64,000 bases of DNA. Source: Tamarix chinensis. Taxonomy: Eukaryota > Streptophyta > Magnoliopsida > Caryophyllales > Tamaricaceae. The translations under genes were made by a program, and so were the position numbers. Of this stretch, positions 23,160 through 35,899 are shown piece by piece. The stretch lies in assembly GCA_030549775.1 (NCBI GenBank), contig CM060174.1:21130693-21194692 (forward strand), read 5' to 3'. Position 1 is the stretch's first letter. The number at the start of each line of letters is the position of its first letter. Below the pieces are notes generated by a model. It ran no database searches and was not told the origin of the DNA. It was given only the letters and a program-made list of their open reading frames with translations.

Positions 23160-26004
23160 TGTAATACTCTAATTTTAAACCTTTTAATATATGCATTAGG
23201 TGATAATTGTTTAAATTTTATATGAAGATGTAATAAATCATATTTGGAATTGTAATTGTATTATATTAATACTATTTTATTCGTTTAAATTCTTAGAAAA
23301 ATATATTTTTCTATTTTAAAAGTTTCAAGAGAAACTACTATTTTTAAAATACATGTAGTAATTCGAAAGCTACTATTTTTAAAATAGTTATTTTTATATG
23401 ATGATGTGTTGAAATATTTTAAATGTTTTTATATTATTTGTTGGACTTTTTATACAATTTAAAATCTTTTTTTATACCCTTATTTTGTATAGAATAGTAT
23501 AAGGGCGAAATGAGAATTTCATAAAAATATACTTTTTTTAGAAAAAAAGAGAGTAAGTAATTAAAATAATAAGATATCTACCTTATGAGTGATGTGGGTT
23601 GTGATATACTATTTTTACTTAAATTATTTTCTTAATTAGTTAGCTAGTAAGATTAATTTTTTATTTATAATTTAAATTTTTTACATGTTCTTATGATTCA
23701 ATTACACGTTATTGTTGCAATTACTTAAGTTATTTTAAAGAAGGATATACTTTTCATGTTATATACAATAATATTTTATCCTTTCATTTATTCCTTAATA
23801 TAAATTACTAGTATCAACTTATTATCTTTATGATATAATATGACCTATTTTTCTTTATCTTGTTTCTACAAATTGGTAGGTAAATAGACAATCATTGAGT
23901 AATTTAGCCATAACTTTTTCTCCATTAAAAACATTGAACGTTTATTTTTGTGTTGGACATATAACTTAATTATCTACAAATTTTAGTTTTTGCTTTTTTT
24001 TTTCCAATATCTAAATGTAACATTGTGAAAAATAATAATCAATATCAGTGATAATTTACTTGTATGATTTTATTATATCTTTCTATAATAAAAGCCCATA
24101 TAAGTATATAAAACACCTTAATAGGAAAAAGCTACATTTTTTTTCCTCTTGTTCCTAGGTTATTTTCTATGTCTCCCACAAATATTTTCATATATTCAAT
24201 CAATTATTCAATTCTTTTAATGAACTCATCAAATTATTAAACTATCTTCTACATTATAGATTCAATATCTGATATTTGTTGTTGTTCTTCTCATTTGAGT
24301 TCAAATAATAATTATTATGTCAAGATCATCACTCTTGGAAGTATTTTGGTATCATAGGATCATTCTCTATGCTTGAAGACCTTATGTTCTACATATAAGT
24401 GTTTTAAATTTGGTAAACATTATTTTTTTAAACTAATCTACATATATTATATATTTATGGAATATGATGCCTATAAAGTATGCATTTTTATTTATTATAT
24501 AAGTTTCTACCTTCTTATGACAATATTTTACGCATCATGATGTGTAATAAGCTTAGCCTAAGAGTATATGATTTTATCTTAAATTTTAGGTAGATTCAAT
24601 TTAGCTGCAACTTTATACTATTTCAAAATTTTCACATGGAATTTAATAATTAGAGTTTACCCATAATATTGTATATCAATTTGAAATCCCAGAAGTCTAG
24701 TTTTCATAAAAAGTATTGGTTATTCATTTCAAAATATTTATAGAAACAAATGGGGTTATAGTAAGGATTGATTAAATTTATAAAATTAGCATAACGTAAA
24801 AATTGAATTATTGGTTTGTTATGATGGTTTTAAACAATGCATGAGTTTTGGTGGTTATGTTAATGTAAAGTTTTAATGTTTTACCAATTTATAAAGGGTA
24901 TGATATTTTATTATTCATATGGTTTTAATATTTCAGCTAAATATTTGAGTTAGATGTGAAAAGTTTGTTATCCTGGTTGAATATTTCTAGCATTGAAAAT
25001 TTACCTTTTTGAGATAGTATTCTATTTAGGAATAGTTTCTTGTGTGTATTATGTGATTACCTTAATAAGACATATACTCTTTAAGTGGACCGAATGGGAT
25101 TTAGGTTCTTTAGGGTTGACCTATAGAAGTAGGGGATCAATAGTAGCCTTTCCATTCTTATGGTAGATACTATATGTTTTATTTGTCAGTTGTATCTGGT
25201 TAAGGCTTATTGTTTACTCTATAGGCTTATCCAAACCCTATAAAAGGGTGTGCATACTTAATAATAGAATAATTCAGGTAGTAGATATTTAGAATTTGCT
25301 ATCTCCTTTTGACTTTGACATTTGGGATGGCTCGGGTATGATATCCAACCCTCGTATGAATGGTGGTAGGTCTTCAAACTTTAATTTGTCAAGTGAACCC
25401 TAGGTTGGTTTACCCACTTAACTAATGAGATAGCATGATCACCTAAAGTCAAAATTAATAATTGCATGTTCATTTATTCCCATTTGGTTTTCTCATACGA
25501 TTTCGTGTATATATACACACACACATTTATATTATATTCCATTGTACTAACATGTTACGTAGTTGTTTCCCTAAATAAATTGTTAAGTGTTTTAAATAAA
25601 GTTGTGTTGATCTATGCTGGACATGGTGAAGAAATAACCTAGTGTAGATTGAATATGAACATGTTTAAGGTATGGATGACATGCATGGTGGGAAAGAATG
25701 AGAGTGGTTGTGATTTTTAAAGCTCTATTTATCACTAATGACTATTTTCAAAGATTCTTAATATATTAATTGTTTCATTTCCATTTTACATTAAATTGGT
25801 TTTTTAACTTTATTAAATTTTTTTTATCTAATAATGAAGTTAGATGTATTTCTTATTTTACCTAGCCTCTGAAGCTTGTATAGGTAGAATAGTGGTGTCT
25901 GCTTACACTAGTTGTGGCGGTAATACCCTCATTATATTTACCTTTCGCATATATTTTTTCATATTTCCCTAGTGGATTGGTTTTGAGAAATTGTGGGTGT
26001 TACA
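23160..26004 (+). mobile_element. 3' LTR (2.85 kb) of a + strand gypsy element
   Basis: The borders are TGTAATACTC at 23160 and GTGGGTGTTACA ending at 26004, the TGTAAYRCYC...GTGTTACA type shared with the Tekay-like LTRs in this window. The left side carries a polypurine tract instead of a target duplication, and the five bases after it (AGAAT) do not match those before it, so it is a 3' LTR rather than a solo LTR. The 5' LTR and most of the internal region are not recognised. There is an ATATATACACACACAC stretch at 25509-25524. No coding sequence is inside. Confidence 0.7.
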
Positions 26005-27099
26005 AGAATATTTTCCTTTGAATCACATATTTCTAGAGATCAAGAAAAGAAAAGAAGATTTTGACACTCCTTCCATTATTCGCCTTGAAGTTGTACAGTG
26101 GTAACATGACAAGTAATTTTATATATTTAGTACAACTATTATATAAACACATCTCTAAATCATTGACCAACATTTAAAATATTTTTATATAGTCTCCAAA
26201 ATGTTCTTCAAGTTTATTATTTAGTTTCTCTTTGTAAGCAAAGTCATCTACAACTTCAATATTATGGTGGTCAGCCTCACTAGGTTAATTAAGAAGTGTC
26301 TCTTCATACCATATCCAACGTAATCTACACATGGGCAAGAGATCATTGTGATCTCATATCACATCTATCCCTCTTCTTATCATATTTCCATAATCTACAC
26401 GAGCAAATTACTTACATGTATGCATTTATGATCCACAATAAGAAATAAGTATAATTTGGCCCCTAAATTAAAAATAAAATAGGGAATATGACAATATTAT
26501 CCAATTCAAGCAATAAAAACCAACATAATTGAAATACATATACACCCCAACAACATTTACAATAGTAACAATAACATGATTTCTATAATAGTATCGATTT
26601 CATTTATATACTTTGTCTTCAGAAATTGGTTGATAATACATAGTAAATGATTTTCCATCTCCATAAAATATATCACCTAAAAAACTGACAACGTAAAGTG
26701 TAAAATTATACACCACAACATCATATATAGTATAAATATACATGAAGGATTTCGAATATGCAGGAGAGAAGCAAAATACAAAAAAAAAATATATAAAAAT
26801 AAAGCTTAAAATGCAAAGAGAAGAAGACTAAAGAAATAATAAACATGGTGTGAGAACAAAGAGAGAAGGCTTATGATGGTAAATTGAAAAGGAGAAAAAA
26901 TGAGCAAAAACTATAATGAAAAGAAATGAGAAGGATAACATTTGGCAGCAGAGGCTCTTCACTTCAAATGCTCATTGTGTTGTCTTACTAGCAAGTGATG
27001 TAAAATGAAAAGTTGAAGGAGATTCTAGGTTAATGAATAACAAGGTGAAAAATATAATAAGGGAAAAGAGTAAACACAGTGTTTTTAGGTTAAAACCAT
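26005..27099 (+). other. AT-rich intergenic or LTR-derived stretch
   Basis: No coding domain or defined border. It follows the LTR ending at 26004 and precedes a local tandem repeat. The purine-rich piece at 26755-26950 has no recognised role. Confidence 0.4.
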
Positions 27100-27470
27100 C
27101 GTGTATATTTTTTTGTCATATTAAAAAAAGGAGGAAACAATAGTATGCATGCTATGTTATAGAACAAAATTGCCTAGTATACCCGTATAAAAAGTATTGT
27201 CTCTATAAGAATATACAAGTGAGTCGAACTCTATAACCACTATGTATACCATTATTTTCTCTTTTTTTTAATATGGAAAATAGTATACATGTTGTGTTAT
27301 AGAAAAAATACTTCCTAGTTTACCCTTCTAAAATTTACTATCTCAATAAGAGTATACATGAACATTTCCCCTTTTTTTTAATATGGAAAATAGTATACAT
27401 GACAATTTTAACTTAGAATCACCATGTATGCCCCTTCTGTATTTTTTTCTTATTGGGAAATAGAATATAC
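27100..27470 (+). repeat. Diverged ~110-130 bp tandem repeat with GTATAC core
   Basis: CTTTTTTTTAATATGG (27261 and 27371) is followed in both units by AAAATAGTATACATG, exactly 110 bp apart. A more diverged unit precedes them (AATAGTATGCATG near 27139) and a partial one follows (GAAATAGAATATAC near 27458). Between them lie similar pieces with CCTAGTATACCC and CCTAGTTTACCC. Origin unknown; it may be an internal repeat of an LTR. Confidence 0.75.
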
Positions 27471-28549
27471 GCTGGCTTAATTTTAAATTATCTTATACAT
27501 GATGTCATTTATTCCAATTCGTATATTAGTATGGTTTGTTGTTACTGTGCATGGCATTGCTGCTATTATTAGTGCTTTCTATCCATGGTTAGTGGCTCGA
27601 CATTATTGTGGTGCTTCACTCTTAGTGCTCAAGATGTGGTGGTTGTAGTGGAGGATGGAGTGAAGGGGAACTATGAGTGGTTTAGGGTCAATCATTAATC
27701 TACCTAAGAATTGGTTGTTGTTTTGCTGCTTCTTGGTGCATCCATTGCCACTCATGGTTGGCAAGAGTCGCTAGAGGTAGTGCTCAACGTAGGTGGAGAG
27801 GTGTGGTGGAGTTGCAAGATGGAGATTGACGGCAAGAGAGTAGGGGGTTGGGTGATGAAAGTCAAATGTGAGAGAAGGAAAGGGAAAAGAATGAGAGGGT
27901 GTCTTAACAAGTTCAATTTTTTTAATAAAAAAATACATATATAAAACAAATAAAATGATATAAATATCTATTAATAAGATTTGTAAACAAACTTTTTAGT
28001 TAAGGTAAAATTTAACAGAAAAAAAACTCATAAAAAATGCACAAAAAACTTTTCCAAGAAAAAGTTATATGTAAACCAAAATGAGAAAAATGGATGAAAA
28101 GTAATTATACAAAGATAGTCTTAGTTTTGTTGTGAAAACCATTAATTTAAACATTTCTAAATATATTATCAATCTCATAAAACAAATAAATTAAAAGAAG
28201 GAAATATTTATTAAAGATAAAATCACTAAAATGAATTTAATACTTTAAAATGACTTCATAATTTAAAATTTTTTATTTTCTCTACAAAATTTAATGCCAC
28301 AATAGAATCATAAAGACATGGTAAAGTTAAAATTGGAAAAAAAAAATTATTATTAAATTTTAATATGAATTAAAAATCATCGATAAAGCCTTAAAGTAAA
28401 TCAAAAATTTTCAAAAAAAAAGTTACAAAAATTGCAATTTAAATAAAATAAGATAATCATAATAAAATGAAATTAAAAGTTGATACTTTTAAATCAACAT
28501 CAATATTTTATTAAAATTTAGGTTTTTGATAATTCAGAGCGTTATAGAA
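27471..28549 (-). mobile_element. Possible start (U3 and promoter) of a - strand gypsy-type LTR
   Basis: Read on the - strand, TATAACGCTC at 28549 resembles a TGTAACRCYC LTR start. It is followed by ~0.6 kb of AT-rich DNA and then a pyrimidine-rich promoter-like block (27920 down to 27700), the same plan as the solo LTR at 44678. The left border could not be found and no target duplication was seen. The open frame 27711-27944 lies over the promoter-like block and is not treated as a gene. Confidence 0.35.
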
Positions 28550-29292
28550 AACGTTAGAAAATTTTAAATAATTTAGTTCATGACCACGTAATAATAATTA
28601 TGTTAGATACAAATAAGTGATGTGAAAAACATTCAATCAACAACTTATAACCAAAAGCAAGAACCATTATAATACATTTTCTAGAAAACAAATATGAGGT
28701 TCAAGATTCAAAGTTAGGCCTCCAAAAGATTTCAAAGAAGTCAGTTATAGACCAACTCAAGTTTCAAAGAATCATTTTAGACATTTTTAATTGATTTAAG
28801 AACACTAATTTCTAAGTAATTATAGAATGCAAGTCAACTCCATCAAAAATGACCTTAATGGCTAACCTTACTAAACAATTTTGGTAATTCTTAAGAATAG
28901 ACCCAATTGATAGAAAAATAACAATTAAATATATTTTAAAGTAATCCTATTTTACAATTGAAATAAACTTTGTCAAAGTCTTACTTAATTTTATTAATTA
29001 AAATCAAAAAAATAGTGGGCTTTTAAACTAGACCTATAAATTAGCTAATTAAAATCCATTACACCAAATTGATAGCTCAAACTATATCTAACCAAAAACT
29101 AATTATATCTATAAAATTAATGTAAAAAAACATATGGATAACCAATCTCAGAGAATCATGACTGAGAATTAGGGTTTAGGTCCAAAATGCAATCTAGTTA
29201 ATTATTGCTATTTATATAAATTGATTGATCGGAAATGTAATAAATATATTTTAAAGTATTTTATAAAGCCAATGGATAGAAATAACTCAATT
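28550..29292. other. AT-rich flank of the Tekay-like element
   Basis: No coding signal. It is the pre-insertion sequence that was continuous with 41232 onward before the 11.9 kb element inserted, as shown by the ACTTA duplication on both sides. Confidence 0.5.
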
Positions 29293-29297
29293 ACTTA

Positions 29298-32200
29298 TGT
29301 AACACTACCATTTTTCACTAATGGCAAATTCCATTTAAAATAATGTGAAAGTAGAAAATACTATACACATTAACAAAAAATTGGGTATTACCACTATACC
29401 TAATATAGTGTAGATGTCAACCGCCTATCCTATAATAGATACAAGGCTAAACCAAACCATCCAATTTGAAATAAAGTGTACAACATAAATTACATAAATA
29501 TTTAAAGGATCACTAACATCAAAGGACCTCAATGGTCCCTCACCAAGTCAATTATAGGAAGACAGATACGTTAAGAATATAAGTCTATGTTAACTTGAAA
29601 TTAGGGCGTGTCCCCAATCATTGTCCATTAAGGACGGCACAAAAACCTTAAGATGTCTATGTTCTCAAGCCCCAAACTAAAGATGATGTAGGCTGACTAC
29701 TATCCATTGCAAAAACCTGCACATGACCCTTTGCTTATGTGAATGAGTAGGTGACTGAGTAAACGAGCACATCAATAAGCTACATAGAGAGTAAGCCAGA
29801 TTGCCTCCTCAAAGAAAATCATAACTATGCAAAACTCTTATGTAACAAGGATATCATATTTAACATGAGTTATACTAATACCATATACGTAAAGGTAGTA
29901 AAGCATTAGGATACACGATCATACACAAATCAAGAAACTTATAATGCTTCTTGCTTATCTTCATAGATAATAACACATGTACTATGCAGATTAATTTAGA
30001 AACCACCCGGGTTTATTTGCCCAAGTTCCTTAATCAATTAGTTTATATTGTTTCTTATCCACGTATTGATATAGGTCAGCATCTAGTTAACCCTTATAAT
30101 TATTAACTATTTATTTATTATCCAATTATTTATCATCCAATTACTTATCGTCTGATTACTTATCATCTGATTAAATATCATCAAATTTGTTTTTTTTTTA
30201 TCATTGTGTGAAGGAATATGCACCACCCTATAGTCTCATATACCATGGAAGCCTATCCAAACCAAAAGACGTAAAGTCCAAATCAAAGCCATTCACCAAA
30301 GTGGACATTAGCCTAATCCAAAGCCAATCATTAGAATGGACATATATGTATGCCGAAGCCAACCAATATAGATATAAGTTCAGGCCAAAGCTAACCACCA
30401 AGGTAACTAAACCCTTTAGTATTGATACTCCCTTATACATCATCACTATTTAGAGTAGGTAAGGCGCGAGGACCTCTATGATCCTTCCTGAAGGCAAAGC
30501 TCAAAGGCACCAATAAACGACTGAAGGCAAATAAACTACCGATTGCTAATTGAGTATCGGATAACCCAGACCCATACACAACTCAATTATCTTTATCCTT
30601 ACATGATGAGTACATTTTTCATAGGTTAATTTATCACAAAAGGCCTATACAAAGAGTATGCAAGGCATTTACATGTTTCATTCATATTAATGCTTTCCAT
30701 TTACCAACCATGTGGGGGGGTTTCTGTTTATCCTTATATAATATTATTCATGCTCATCATACTAATTTTTTCAGGCATAGATAGTCCTTCATTAATCTTT
30801 CCTCAATGACCATCATATTTCATAAGTGGTACACCTATTTAGCCTTTATACTGTAAATTGAGTATGTTATAAACCATGTTAAATTTGATCTATTCAATAG
30901 GTCATTAATCCATGATAAAATCAGTATTTTATCCCTTTATTAAACATAGGACAATCCTATACATAGCCTTAAATCATAACCAAGCCAAAATGAAACCAAA
31001 TCATACAAACCAACCAAACCAGTTGATTGATGTGGTCTAACCAGTCGATTAGTTGACCAAAAAGTTGATCAGTTTAGGTCGACCAATCGATCAATTTTAC
31101 TCAACCAAACCCTACTTTTCCCCAAATTGGTCAATCATTTTGGGAAAACAAGTAAGTTGTTCATAGATTAGTAGAATATTCCTACCCAACAAATTAATGG
31201 GTTTTAATAATGAGCAAGACCAAGGTCCTTATATTTTTACCAGTCAATGGGTTGGGTCAACTAATTGAGTGTTCTAGGAACTTGTTGATCGGTTTCACCT
31301 AATTAGTTGATCAGTTTGACCTAACTAATTGATCAGTTTACCCTCACTACTCGATCATTTTGCCCTATAACAACACTTAACAATCATATTCATATATATC
31401 ATGCGTATAAATCTTTATCGTACAACATTGGAACATGTTTTAACATCTAATAACACATGTTTAGCCTATTTAAATTGCACATCTCAACATTAACCATCAT
31501 AACCCTTCTTTTCTCAAGATGCATGCTTTTGACTCACAATGCCCCATCTAACCATCCAAATAAGTTCTATAAGCTAATATATTCATGCCAACATCTAATA
31601 TCAACTTAAAAATTTTCATATCATGTAAGATTACTCATTACCATATTAGAAGCGAGAATAACTTACATGATGCAGGAAAAAATTCCCTCAAATAAGAAAT
31701 CAAAACATGTGAAATCCTTATATTTTAAAACCTTAAAACAACAAGTTTTAACTCTTCATTGGAGAACATACCACACCTAAAGGAAAACATAGGGTACTCT
31801 ACTGAACCACTCAACCTTTTTCCTAAATATAACTCTTCATTGCTTAATAATTAAAAATAGAGGGAGCTAGACAAAGGATCAAAAGAGTGAAAGGAATTAG
31901 ACTATAAGGTTTGAAATGTAATAGGAGAAGGTGAATATAATAAGGTTAAGTATTTTCGGTGGCTGAAATAAATGTAAACAAAAGGGGTGATTAGGGATAT
32001 TTATAGCCAACCAAATCAATGTAAATCATAGTGTGGTCAAGAAAAAATAAAAAATCCTAGTTTGTACCATTTGAATTTGAGTTAAATGGATAGATTTCTT
32101 CTAAGATATGCTTATCTATCCTCTAGAGCTGAAATGATGATTATGGGAAAATACAGGATAATTAGTCTGGAAATGCAATTTATAAAAGGCTTAATGGAAT

Positions 32201-32767
32201 GGAAGGTTAGAGTGGAAGGAATATTCCAACTAATCAAACTCAAGCTTGAGATCAAAGCAATGATCTTAGAAATAGGTAGAAAAGAGAGGTGTACGAAGAC
32301 AAGGCTCAGGTCATCTCCCCCTTCAATTATCCCAATCGACTCTCCAAATCAATCTAAGGTAGTATTTTTAGCAAAATGCATCATGAAAAAGGCTAAGAAT
32401 TTCTTTGGAACAATTCGATAGGGGTTTACAAGGCTCCATTTTAGTATAAGAAATAATCCCAAAAAATTGAGCTTCGAAAATATTCCTAGCTCGACAAACC
32501 AATCAATCAGTTTGGAATACCAACTTACTATTCTACAAATTAGTCGATATGTCCCCAACCCGTCGATTGGTTTAGTTTAGGTAAAAAATATTTTGCTAAA
32601 ACAAAGAACCAGGTGATCAGTTGGCCACAAAACCTCAAAAAATATAATTTTCCAACTTTATCTCCAAATCCAACTTTGCCTCAAATCAAATCATAATACC
32701 AAATGAAAATCAAACACCAAAAATTACATAATGTCTTATTTAAAATTTTAAAAAATGGAGTATTACA
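29298..32767 (-). repeat. 3' LTR of the Tekay-like element
   Basis: Read on the - strand it starts TGTAATACTCC (32767) directly after a polypurine tract and ends GGTAGTGTTACA (29298). It shares order and sequence blocks with 37864-41226 and with 13730-17133: the CACTA...CATTTTTCAC end, GACTGAGTAAACGAGC (29752), ~34 bp tandem units with AAAGCC words (30246-30400), and clusters of CCAATCGA/TTGATCAGTT words at 30995-31370 and 32490-32620. Small open frames inside (30187-30453, 32086-32421) are not regarded as genes. Confidence 0.9.
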
Positions 32768-32770
32768 ACA

Positions 32771-32780
32771 CTTCCCCCTT
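32771..32780 (-). other. Polypurine tract of the Tekay-like element
   Basis: On the - strand AAGGGGGAAG lies three bases before the 3' LTR start TGTAATACTCC. It would prime plus-strand synthesis. Confidence 0.8.
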
Positions 32781-34503
32781 AAAGAGGCTAAGTCCCTGAA
32801 GCCTATAAACATTCGAATCCCATTACTTATCAGAAAGTAAGATACACATCCAATTCACATTCAAGAAAAATGGTCACTACCGTCTAAAAGAAAAAAGGAT
32901 TTCACTAAGGTTACATGCCAAGAATAAAAGTTTAGGTACTTACCTCAAATATCATGCTTGGACTCTTAAGTAGCCTCCTCGGTACTATGCAGTGACCAAA
33001 GAACTTTTACCAATAAGACAGTCTTTATATGTATCTCTCTTCTTTGTATCCATAATGCTCACCACTCAGTCTTCATTAGTTAATGATTAATTTATCTCTA
33101 GTGACTTTGGTTAGATAACGTGCAAAGGATCCGATACGAAATTCCTTAGCTAAGACATGTGAAAGATGGTTTGCACACACAATAATTCAATTAGTAGAGT
33201 TAAAATATAGGTTACTTCACCAACAAGGTCCAAAATCTAGTACTAGAATTGAGCTTATCCTTCCTACCAAACCTCATGACTCCCTTAGTAGGAGAGACCC
33301 TCAAAAGGACTCTATCAACCATCTCATAACCATCGATTCATCTTCTCACATTTTCATAGCTCTTCTACCGATCCTGGATTGCTCTCATGTGGTCTAAAAT
33401 CAATCAAATGTGCCTCATCGTTTCCTCTATCATTTTGGATCCCAACACAAGTATCTCGCGAATGTCTTTCCAACACAAAGGACTATGATACTTTCTCCTG
33501 TACAAGGATTAAAAGGTTCCATCTTAATGCTAGTGTTGTAATTGTTTTTGTAGAAGAACTCGATCAAGTCTAGATGATCTTCCCAAATAAAGTCTACCAC
33601 ACATGCCCGAAGCATGTCTTCTAAAGTTTGAATGGTCTTCTTTGTTTTACCATCCATAGCTTGGTGAAAAGGACTACTCATCTTTAGTTTGAGTACCAAA
33701 AGAGGCTTGCATTTCATGGGATAAGAACCTAGAGTCTCAATCTACACGATATCCTTAGGGATTCCATGCATTTCACCGCATGCTTTCTATAGGTGTTGGC
33801 TAATTATTCTGTATTCCATGTTGCTTGCTTTCATAAAAAAGAACGTAGATGAATTAGTCAGACAATCCATAATAAAATAGATAGAATCAAATATACTATG
33901 GGTTCTAAGAAGACTAACCACAAAGTCCACAGATATGCTATCCCACTTCCACTCAGGAACATCTAGTTGTTACACTAACCCTACCAATCTCTTATGGTTG
34001 ATATTAACCTTTTGACAAGTCAATGATTGGGCAATGAATTCTACCACTTCGTGCTTTATGCGGGGCCACCAATATACATTCTTTAGATCCTTGTAAAGTT
34101 TATCTCCTCTAGGGTTGGCAAAATAAGGAGTACAATGTCCTTCCTCAAGGATCCTTCTCTTAATCTCAACATATCCCTATGGCACACAACTCCTACTACT
34201 GTATTTGATAGTACCATCCTTGTGGATCTGAAATCCTTCAACTCTGCCTTCTATAATACTAATTTGGATTATCTTGAGCTTAACATCACAAAGTTGATTA
34301 ACTTGAATCTCCTTGAGTATTAAAGATGTAATGGTGAGTGCACTCATTCTTGCCTCTAAACTACCAACAATGATTAGTTTGATCTCCAACTTGTCAATTT
34401 CTTGGTATAGATGATATGACAACACAACCGTGCCAAAGGTCTGTGATGTCTTTTGGTTAAGTGCATCTCCTACCACGTTAGCCTTACCCTCGTGGTAGTT
34501 CAA
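32781..34503 (-). pseudogene. Tekay-like integrase and chromodomain, broken
   Basis: On the - strand the RNase H-integrase junction is open at 34503-34177 (NYHEGKANVVGDALNQK ... DGTIKYSSRSCVP). The zinc domain reads SLTCQ near 34020, where the first Cys of CLTCQ is Ser. The core begins PEWKWDSISVDFVV (near 33945; first Asp kept). The open piece 33717-33430 holds MDGKTKKTIQTLEDMLRACV, where the family has Q-S-E-R, so the catalytic Glu is Lys. RFGRKDKL (about 33285) marks the C-terminal part. A chromodomain remnant follows at about 33022-32930: VLLVKVLWSLHSTEEAT, then a stop in place of the Trp of ATWE. Chromodomains of this type are thought to steer insertion to heterochromatin. Confidence 0.85.
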
Positions 34504-35700
34504 TTCAAAGTGCTAATCCTTTATCAACACGAATCATCGGTGTTGTCTCATATTAAACTCACGTTGTGTGAAGATGTACTTAAGGCTCTTACAGTTAGTG
34601 TAGAACTTGAACTAAACTCCATAAAGATAATGCCTCCAGATCATAAGGGAAAAAACTACCGCAACAAGCTCTAAATCATGTGTTATGTAGTTCTGTTCAT
34701 ATTGTTTTACTTGTCGAGAAGCATATGCCACTACTCTTCCATGTTGCATCAACATGAAATCCAAATCATGCTTGGAAGCATCACAATACACCTCAAAACC
34801 ATCAGACACTCTCGGCAACATGAGAATTAATTTCTCAAAGGCTTCACCACACCTCCCAACCCACTGACAAAGCATAACCTTCTTTAGTAGATGAGTTACT
34901 AGTCATGCTATCTTGGAAAAGTCTGACATAAACCGACAATAGTAACTGGCTAATTATAGAAAGTTTAGCACCACCTTGATAAAAGTGGGTGTTATCCATT
35001 CAGAAATGACTTAAATATTTGAAGCATCTACTACCACTTCATCCTTAATGATTACATGTGCAAGAAAATCCACTTATCTAACAAGAACTTGCACTTTGAG
35101 ATTTTGGTGTACAACTGGTGTGATCTCATCAACAAAAAAGTATGCTTTAAAAACTACTCATGCATCTCTCGATTTCTCTAGTAGATGAGGATGTCCCTAA
35201 TGAACATTGGGACAAATTGGTCCAAGAATGGAGAGAATATCTGGTTCAAAAGGGACATAATAGTTGCTAGAGAATTAGTGAGTCCAAAATGCATTACTAT
35301 GAACTCATAACTTCCATACGTTTTCTAAAGAGTAGTATTAGGGATATCTTGTTCTGTTATCCTCATTTTATGGTAGCCTAACTCAAGAGTAATCTTAGAG
35401 AACACCTTGGCTCCCATAAGCTGATTAAACAGGTCATCGATCATTGGCAATAGATAATTGTTGTTTACCATCATGCGGTTCAACCTTTGGTAGTCAATGC
35501 ACACCATAAGCTCTCATCCTTCTTTCTCTTAAACAGGACTGGAGCTCCCCATGGAAATATGATTGGTCGGATGTAACCCTTATCTAAAAGCTCCTCTAAT
35601 GGAGGCTTGAGTTTTTTCATCTCTATAGGTGTTATACGATATGGGGCCTTAGATACTAGCTTTGTCCCTAACAACACCTATATAGTGAAATTGACTTTAA
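34504..35700 (-). pseudogene. pol: Tekay-like reverse transcriptase and RNase H, broken
   Basis: The RT fingers are open at 35677-35480 ([32 protein letters not shown]) and, after a frame change, at 35507-35325 ([36 protein letters not shown]). The catalytic box near 35203-35180 reads FIRDILIY, where the family has FIDDILIY, so one catalytic Asp is Arg. YTKISKCKFLLD follows near 35105. RNase H is open at 34875-34612: [43 protein letters not shown] and IWRHYLYG. The order and motifs are those of Tekay/Del. Frame changes and the lost Asp make it inactive. Confidence 0.88.
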
Positions 35701-35899
35701 AATGTGTGGAGTTCTTGAAATCTCCTTAAGGAATATGTCAAGAAAATCGCGGACCACTACTATCCACTCCAATGGAGTTTGATTTGCTTTTTTGTGTCAA
35801 GCACTGCATAGGTAGAGCAGATACCCTTTACAAACAAGTTCGCTCATCACGATTTCCAATAGAATCCTTGTAGGGGGATTAGGTTCACACTTTCGATAA

